Below are positions 30,654 through 34,890 of a stretch of DNA of 34,890 nucleotides, in pieces. The notes beneath the pieces are model-generated. The model ran no database searches, was not told the origin of the DNA, and saw only the letters and a program-made list of their open reading frames with translations. The stretch lies in contig DWYU01000077.1 of assembly GCA_019118505.1 (NCBI GenBank), positions 1 through 34,890 on the forward strand. The letters run 5' to 3'. This DNA is from Candidatus Oscillibacter excrementavium. GTDB lineage: Bacteria > Bacillota > Clostridia > Oscillospirales > Oscillospiraceae. A program made the translations under genes and the position numbers. Numbering within the stretch: the first letter of the stretch is position 1; the number at the start of each line of letters is the position of its first letter.

Positions 30654-31841
30654 TCAGATCAGATGGGGCCGGCGGCCGGTCTCCAGTTCGTCCCACACCG
30701 GGGACATCTCCCGCAGGTAGGACACGATGCCCGGCAGGACCTCCAGGATGTAATCGATCTCCTCCGGACGGTTCTCCGGGCTCAGTGTCAGCCGCAGGGA
30801 GCCGTGGGCCACCTCGTGGGGCCGCCCCAGGGCCAGCAGCACGTGGCTGGGGTCCAGGGAGCCGGAGGTGCAGGCGCTGCCGGAGGATGCTGCGATGCCC
30901 TTTTCGTCCAGCAGCAACAGCAGGGACTCCCCCTCAATGCCCTCAAAGCACACATTCACGTTCCCCGGCAGACGCCGGACGGCATCCCCGTTGAGCACGG
31001 TGTGGGGAATGGCGGTGAGTCCGGCGATCAGCTTGTCCCGCAGAGGTGTGAGGTAGGCGGCATTCCGCTCCAAATCGGCGCAGGCCTCGTCAAAGGCCGC
31101 CGCGGCGCCGCAGATGCCGGGGAGGTCCTCCGTGCCGCCCCGCTTGCCCCGCTCCTGGGCGCCGCCGTGGATCAGGGGCGTCAGCGGCACGTTCCGCCGG
31201 GCGTACAGCGCCCCCACCCCCTTGGGGCCGTGGAACTTGTGGGCGGAGAGGGACAGCAGGTCCACCTGCAGGGCCTCCACATCGATGGGCACGTGGCCCG
31301 CCGCCTGGACCGCATCCGTGTGGAACAGGACCCCCGCCTGCCGGCAGACGGCGCCGATCTCGGCGATGGGCTGGATGGTGCCGATCTCGTTGTTGGCGAA
31401 CATGACGCTCACCAGGCAGGTGTCCGGCCGGATGGCCTCCCGCACCTGCTCCGCCGTTACCACGCCGCCCGGCGGGATGTCCAGCAGCGTTACCTCAAAC
31501 CCCTCCCGCTCCAGCGCCTGGAGGGTGTGGAGCACCGCGTGGTGCTCAAACTTGGTGGAGATGATGTGCCGCTTCCCCCGCCTGGCCCCCAGGGCCGCGG
31601 CGGAGCGGAGGGCCTGGTTATCCGCCTCGCTGCCGCCGGAGGTGAAGGTGAGTTCCCGGGGCGACGCATTCAGATTCCGGGCAAAGATCTCCCGGGCCGC
31701 CGCCAGCTTCTCCGCCGCCTGCTGGCCTGGCGTATGGAGACTGGAGGGGTTGCCGTAGACCTCCTGAAAGCAGGGGGTCATCGCCGCCAGAGCCGTGTCG
31801 CTGAGGCGGGTGGTCGCGGCGTTGTCCGCATAAATCTTCAT
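30654..31841 (-). CDS. iscS: Cysteine desulfurase IscS/NifS
   Basis: A 395-residue PLP enzyme that takes sulfur from cysteine and hands it to IscU. The PLP lysine is Lys202 in SLSAHKFHGPKG. The persulfide Cys324 lies in the mobile loop SSGSACTSGSLDPSHVL, typical of group I enzymes. The N-terminus YADNAATT and SGGSEADNQAL are further family marks. I prefer ATG 31841 over GTG 31850, because GGAG lies 8 nt upstream of the ATG and overlaps the GTG. The promoter region carries a 9-bp inverted repeat around the -35. Confidence 0.95.
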   Translation of the reverse strand: MKIYADNAATTRLSDTALAAMTPCFQEVYGNPSSLHTPGQQAAEKLAAAREIFARNLNASPRELTFTSGGSEADNQALRSAAALGARRGKRHIISTKFEHHAVLHTLQALEREGFEVTLLDIPPGGVVTAEQVREAIRPDTCLVSVMFANNEIGTIQPIAEIGAVCRQAGVLFHTDAVQAAGHVPIDVEALQVDLLSLSAHKFHGPKGVGALYARRNVPLTPLIHGGAQERGKRGGTEDLPGICGAAAAFDEACADLERNAAYLTPLRDKLIAGLTAIPHTVLNGDAVRRLPGNVNVCFEGIEGESLLLLLDEKGIAASSGSACTSGSLDPSHVLLALGRPHEVAHGSLRLTLSPENRPEEIDYILEVLPGIVSYLREMSPVWDELETGRRPHLI

Positions 31842-31879
31842 CTGGTTCACTCCATTTCCCAGTTAATTACTGTGGTATA

Positions 31880-31918
31880 GTTATCTCATACAAATTCCTA
31901 TTTGTCAAGTAGGAATTT
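31880..31918 (-). promoter_or_regulatory. iscS promoter with overlapping operator
   Basis: Minus strand: TTGACA (31908-31903), a 17-nt spacer, and GATAAC (31885-31880). Centred on the -35, AAATTCCTA (31892-31900) and TAGGAATTT (31910-31918) are perfect 9-bp inverted arms with a 9-nt gap. This suits a dimeric repressor, probably of the Rrf2 family (IscR or CymR), whose gene is not in the window. Confidence 0.55.
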
Positions 31919-31921
31919 TAG

Positions 31922-31955
31922 AAAAAACCAACGGCGGGTTTCCCCGCCGTTGGTT
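31922..31955 (-). terminator. Terminator of the VanY-type carboxypeptidase gene
   Basis: AACCAACGGCGGG (31926-31938) and CCCGCCGTTGGTT (31943-31955) form a perfect 13-bp stem with a TTTC loop; on the minus strand a run of six T follows. Confidence 0.92.
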
Positions 31956-31965
31956 CGCTCCATAG

Positions 31966-32784
31966 TCAGGCGTTCAGAGGGGATTCCGAAGATGCCGCCC
32001 CCTCCGGCGCTTCCGCATTCTGGGCCGGTGTCAGCTCCGCCGCCGGCAGGACTGCCCTGCCCAGGTACTCCTCCAGGCAGACGCCGGTGCGGTGGATCTC
32101 CGCGGCCGCCGCTCTGCCCACATATCGGTAGTGCCAGGGCTCGTAGCCAATGCCGGTGATGGCGCTCTTCTCCGAGGGATACCGGAGGATGAAGCCATAC
32201 TTCCAGCTGTTCTCCATCAGCCACTTCTGCTCCGCCGTGTCCTCCTGCCCCTCGTCCAGCAGCTGATAGCTGGCGGCCACGATGTCCAGGGCCAGACCGG
32301 TCTGATGCTCACTGGTGCCGGGCGGAGCCACCCATTTGGCGGCCTCCGCCTCCACCTGCTCCTCCGGTACGCCGGAGGCACGGACCCGGGCCACCTTATT
32401 CGTATAGAGCTGCCGCTGCTTGCCCTCTGTCCGATAGGCGGAGCAGACAATGGGCGAGAGCCCCTCCTCCCGGCAGGCGGTGAGCATGGCGCTCAAATCG
32501 TCATAGATCCGCGCGTCCACCTGGAGCCCATTGGCCAGGGTGGCCAGCTCCACTTCGTAGTCCTCCGGCAATTCGTTCCAGGGGTTCACCAGCAGGAGCC
32601 GCCAATCGGTCTCCGCCGCGGGCGTCAGTACCGCTGCCGGAATCTGCCGGGATACCGGGGCGTTCCAGACCGCCGGGAGGCCTTGGGAGATGTACGATGG
32701 CCCTGCCGCCAGAGCGGCGGGCGTCAGCGCCAGCGCCGCAGCCAGTGCCGCGCCGGTGCGGATCAGGTTCTTCCGGATGTTCAT
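31966..32784 (-). CDS. D-alanyl-D-alanine carboxypeptidase, VanY type
   Basis: A 272-residue exported zinc peptidase that trims peptidoglycan stem peptides. Residues 1-27 are a signal peptide (NIRKNLIRTG, hydrophobic Ala/Leu core, ALA-A). The VanY domain (about 65-230) has SAYRTEGKQ (115-123), the zinc ligands His160 and Asp167 in SEHQTGLALD, and the catalytic Glu215 and third ligand His218 in YEPWHYRYVG. The C-terminal 30 residues are Ala/Glu-rich and look disordered. ATG 32784 has AAAGGAAC upstream and gives a clean signal peptide. No van resistance genes are near, so routine wall maintenance is the likely role. Confidence 0.92.
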   Translation of the reverse strand: MNIRKNLIRTGAALAAALALTPAALAAGPSYISQGLPAVWNAPVSRQIPAAVLTPAAETDWRLLLVNPWNELPEDYEVELATLANGLQVDARIYDDLSAMLTACREEGLSPIVCSAYRTEGKQRQLYTNKVARVRASGVPEEQVEAEAAKWVAPPGTSEHQTGLALDIVAASYQLLDEGQEDTAEQKWLMENSWKYGFILRYPSEKSAITGIGYEPWHYRYVGRAAAAEIHRTGVCLEEYLGRAVLPAAELTPAQNAEAPEGAASSESPLNA

Positions 32785-32835
32785 TGCTCGTTCCTTTCCG
32801 GCCAGAGGCCGTTGCTTGTCCTGGATTCTGTCTCC

Positions 32836-32864
32836 ATGGTACCCCGCCCCCCGCGCGAAAACAA
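32836..32864 (-). promoter_or_regulatory. Possible promoter of the carboxypeptidase gene
   Basis: Minus strand: TTGTTT (32864-32859), a 17-nt spacer, and TACCAT (32841-32836). Both boxes are weak; it is the best candidate in the upstream region. The rest of 32865-32994 shows no gene. Confidence 0.35.
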
Positions 32865-32994
32865 GGGAGATTTTGTGAACGTTTGGAAACAAAAAGAAAC
32901 AAGACGGGCGGAGATAAAAGGGATGGATAAAGGATCAGAGATAAGCGTTCCTCACGGCCAAGATGCTCTTTTATCGCAGCGCTCTCCCCCTCCC

Positions 32995-33031
32995 GCGCAA
33001 AAAGGCCGCCCTCCGGGCGGCCTTTTTGCGC
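32995..33031. terminator. Strong terminator downstream of the Gfo/Idh/MocA gene
   Basis: GCGCAAAAAGGCCGCCC and GGGCGGCCTTTTTGCGC form a perfect 17-bp stem with a TCC loop. A and T runs inside the stem make it work in either direction; it lies 13 nt past the end of the dehydrogenase gene. Confidence 0.88.
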
Positions 33032-33044
33032 TTGAACCAGCTCT

Positions 33045-34082
33045 TTACTTGTACATCTCCGGCTTTTCCATGGTCTCCACCTTCAGGAACTGAGAGGTGC
33101 CGCGGGAGGCGTTCAAAGCGTCGCCAGCCACGCAGGCCACATAGCCGTCCCAGGCGGAGGGGCCGGTGAGCTTGCCGTTGTGGATGGACTCCACCCACTT
33201 GCAGAACTCGATGTCGTAGGCCTCGATGAAGCGCTCCTTCCAGTCGGTCATGATGGGCATGGACTCGGCGGGCTTCACGGTGTCCCAGCCGGCGGGGCGG
33301 GAGCGGCACACCACGGCGTAGGGGTCAGGCAGCTTGACAGTGCCGTTCTCGCAGACCACCTCGCACTGGATGTCATAGCCGTAGCCGTCGGCCACCTGGA
33401 CCTCCACGTCGATGAAGCAGCCCTTCTTGGTGCGCATCAGCATCACCTGGGGGTTGTCATAGCCCTTGTTGGAGTTGGCGCTCTGGCGGACCTTCACGCA
33501 CTGCACGTCCTCATACTCGTCGTCCAGCAGCCAGCGGCAGATGTCCAGCTCGTGGATGGCCACGTTGGTGACGCCGTTCTCGGTCTTGAAGCCCGGGCCC
33601 TGGGAGACGTTGCGGTGGCAGGCCTTGATCAGCAGGGGAGCGCCCAGCTCGCCGGAGGAGATGATGCGCTTCATCTCAGCGTAGCCCCGGTCATAGTGGC
33701 GCATGAAGCCCACCTGCACCAGCCGCTTGCCGATCTCCTGCTCCCGGTTGATGATCTCCTCGCAGTCCTTGGCATTCTGGCTCAGGGGCTTCTCGCAGAA
33801 GCACCACTTCTCCTCCGCCAGGGTCTTCATGACGTAGTCGTGGTGGGTGGGGTCGATGGAGGTGATGACCACAGCCTCCACCTCGGGGTCCTTGATCATG
33901 CCGTCGCAGTCGTTGCCGTAGGACTTGATGCCGTACTTGGCGGCAGTCTCGTCGGCGGCGGCAGCCACATAGTCGCTGACGGCCACGACAGTGGCGCCGG
34001 GGACCGTCTCGATGATGCGGCGGCAGTGATCCTTGCCGATGGCGCCGCAGCCAACAATGCCGATTTTCAGAACCTTATCCAT
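33045..34082 (-). CDS. Gfo/Idh/MocA-family oxidoreductase (inositol 2-dehydrogenase-like)
   Basis: A 345-residue NAD(P)-dependent sugar or polyol dehydrogenase. The N-terminal Rossmann fold has GxGxxG at 11-16 (GIVGCGAIG). The family Lys motif is CEKPL (96-100). HELDICRWLL (177-186) lies where the catalytic His/Asp of inositol dehydrogenase sits, and VGFMRHYD resembles the IolG pattern. The substrate is probably myo-inositol or a related cyclitol or sugar, but no iol genes are nearby. AAAGGAAGG lies about 10 nt before the ATG. Codon use is a little less GC-extreme than in the neighbours, as in well-expressed genes. Confidence 0.88.
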   Translation of the reverse strand: MDKVLKIGIVGCGAIGKDHCRRIIETVPGATVVAVSDYVAAAADETAAKYGIKSYGNDCDGMIKDPEVEAVVITSIDPTHHDYVMKTLAEEKWCFCEKPLSQNAKDCEEIINREQEIGKRLVQVGFMRHYDRGYAEMKRIISSGELGAPLLIKACHRNVSQGPGFKTENGVTNVAIHELDICRWLLDDEYEDVQCVKVRQSANSNKGYDNPQVMLMRTKKGCFIDVEVQVADGYGYDIQCEVVCENGTVKLPDPYAVVCRSRPAGWDTVKPAESMPIMTDWKERFIEAYDIEFCKWVESIHNGKLTGPSAWDGYVACVAGDALNASRGTSQFLKVETMEKPEMYK

Positions 34083-34478
34083 GATTGTTTACCTTCCTTT
34101 ATTTGAAAAATGAGGAAATGCAGTTGTAAGGCCGCCCGTTTGAGCGGGGAAAGGCAGCCATGATGATGGCTGGCAGATGCGCCCCCCATTTTCTTTTTGA
34201 GACATCAAAAAGAAAATGCGCCGCGCCCGGTGGAAAAGAAAAAATGTTTGAACGCGCTCCGGTGCAGTGGCCCTCCGCGCTGACGGGAGTCGGCGTACTG
34301 GTGCAGGCGCCGATTTGGCCCTGCCTTCGGGCACGCTATAATCTTCTGCCAGATCGATACTGCCGTCCCGTGGCGGATGGTGCCGACGGCGTCGGGGCGG
34401 TTATCGCATGGAATTGCGTCTCTTTTCGCTGCCGCTCTTCTGGCAGTTGTGGAAGCAATTACAGAACAGCCGGAAAAT
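34083..34478. other. Gene-free stretch with hairpins and an orphan promoter
   Basis: About 395 nt without a convincing gene. It holds CAGCCAT-GATG-ATGGCTG (34155-34172) and the perfect 14-bp stem CATTTTCTTTTTGA-GACA-TCAAAAAGAAAATG (34187-34218). It also has a plus-strand promoter-like pair TTGGCC-16-TATAAT (34315-34342) with no coding gene after it, and CTGCCAGA/TCTGGCAG (34346-34353, 34439-34446) enclosing CCGAC-GGC-GTCGG. On the minus strand it is the leader of the dehydrogenase gene; a clear promoter for that gene was not found. Confidence 0.5.
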
Positions 34479-34676
34479 TCAGTAGTCGAGAATGATCTTC
34501 CGGCACTTAGTGCAGCGGTGGGCGGGAACTGACGGGCGGAAAAAATCGCCGTCTGTGATGATCTCCTCCTTCAGCCGTGAAAAGGCGCGGGGCTTTTCAC
34601 GCCAGCAGATCGCATGACCGCCCCCGCCCTGGAGAACGCCGCTCTCCATTTCCGCGCCGCAGAAAGGGCAATTCAA
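34479..34676 (-). CDS. Small zinc-ribbon protein, DUF6487-like
   Basis: A 65-residue protein: MNCPFCGAEMESGVLQGGGG near the start and HRCTKCRKIILDY at the end. The two CxxC knuckles (Cys3/Cys6 and Cys55/Cys58) should bind one zinc, as in the DUF6487 family, which also ends in a KIIxDY-like motif. The start is TTG 34676: AGGAGG stands 8 nt upstream, and starting there gives the family's usual Cys-Pro N-terminus. A longer in-frame reading to 34838 would run through the hairpin repeat and is rejected. Function unknown. The six-hairpin repeat copy B lies directly upstream. Confidence 0.82.
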   Translation of the reverse strand: MNCPFCGAEMESGVLQGGGGHAICWREKPRAFSRLKEEIITDGDFFRPSVPAHRCTKCRKIILDY

Positions 34677-34702
34677 ACGACTCTCCTCCTCTTTCGATAC
34701 CT

Positions 34703-34890
34703 GCAGGAAAGGGGCCCGGGAAAACCAAGGGGTTTCCCAGTTCTTTCGCCAGCGGCGAAAGAAGATATTCCAATCATTTTCGGCAGGACATGCGCCTGCC
34801 GAAAATCCCCTGACCCAGGCGCCTTGGGCGCCGCTCACCAGTGACCGATGTCACTGGTGGTGGGGGAGGTCGAGGGGGAGCCTGCTCCCC
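34703..34890. repeat. Six-hairpin structured repeat, copy B (reaches the window end)
   Basis: Same order as copy A: GGGAAA...TTTCCC (34718-34738), TTCTTTCGCC-AGC-GGCGAAAGAA (34741-34763), ATTTTCGGCAGG/CCTGCCGAAAAT (34776-34806), GGCGCC-TTG-GGCGCC (34818-34832), CACCAGTGAC/GTCACTGGTG (34836-34859) and GGGGAGC-CT-GCTCCCC (34875-34890). The gap between hairpins 2 and 3 is 12 nt in both copies. It lies upstream of the zinc-ribbon gene, in the same orientation relative to its minus-strand neighbours as copy A. The sixth stem ends exactly at the window edge, so its right boundary is unknown. Confidence 0.85.

Noticed and set aside
34346-34446. CTGCCAGA/TCTGGCAG as the closing stem of a small RNA made from the TATAAT at 34337
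   Set aside because: The left arm straddles the expected transcription start, so the RNA would lack part of the stem; kept only as a weak observation.
34479-34838. 119-residue version of the zinc-ribbon protein starting at 34838
   Set aside because: The extra N-terminus reads through the hairpin repeat and lacks a ribosome binding site; the TTG at 34676 has AGGAGG 8 nt upstream and gives the expected family N-terminus.

Overview
The window looks like the chromosome of a GC-rich, low-branching Firmicute of the gut Oscillospiraceae type (Flavonifractor / Pseudoflavonifractor / Dysosmobacter-like). This is an inference from several things: strong AGGAGG ribosome binding sites, an S-layer-homology protein, a clostridial single-chain PurL, DegV, DUF3793, a FeoB-associated Cys-rich protein, and heavy G/C third-position bias, which also produces long spurious antisense ORFs. 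No tRNA, rRNA, CRISPR array or transposase was seen.

Layout. 1-2.1 kb (minus strand): an SLH-domain exported protein and a D-2-hydroxyacid dehydrogenase. 2.3-16.6 kb (plus strand): a GntR/UTRA regulator followed by an almost complete de novo purine cluster, purE-purC-purF-purM-purN-purO-like-AICAR transformylase-purD-purL. A GNAT acetyltransferase and an IMP dehydrogenase (guaB) follow. purK, purB, purA and guaA are not in the window. The genes from purC to the AICAR transformylase overlap or nearly touch, so they are probably translationally coupled. The last two IMP-forming steps are on separate proteins instead of a fused PurH. 16.9-19.7 kb: a membrane-anchored PstS-like protein, yjdF behind a probable yjdF riboswitch, and an amidohydrolase. 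19.8-22.7 kb (minus): ftsH with a coupled small gene, and a TetR regulator. 23.0-23.9 kb: degV. 24.0-28.9 kb (minus): an iron-uptake locus of DUF3793, flavodoxin, two feoA, feoB, the Cys-rich FeoB partner and a DtxR-like regulator. Three good 18-bp palindromes and one degenerate one sit at its promoters. 29.2-30.2 kb: a phosphodiesterase and a small membrane protein. 30.2-31.8 kb (minus): iscU and iscS. 32-34.7 kb (minus): a VanY-type carboxypeptidase, a Gfo/Idh/MocA dehydrogenase and a small zinc-ribbon protein.

Most unusual content. (1) Two copies of a roughly 190-bp element made of six consecutive hairpins, one between feoA and feoB and one at the right end of the window. Their stems differ in sequence, but the changes are compensated, so structure is conserved. 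(2) The last 60 bp of guaB are duplicated 203 bp downstream, with a hairpin-dense 143-bp insert between the copies. (3) The IMP dehydrogenase resembles the Tritrichomonas (parabasalid) enzyme more than ordinary bacterial GuaB. (4) A yjdF-type leader carries a visible anti-Shine-Dalgarno segment. (5) A 154-bp intergenic element has perfect 32-bp inverted ends. (6) The iron-locus palindromes share a consensus, but the adjacent DtxR-like protein appears to lack the family's usual metal ligands.
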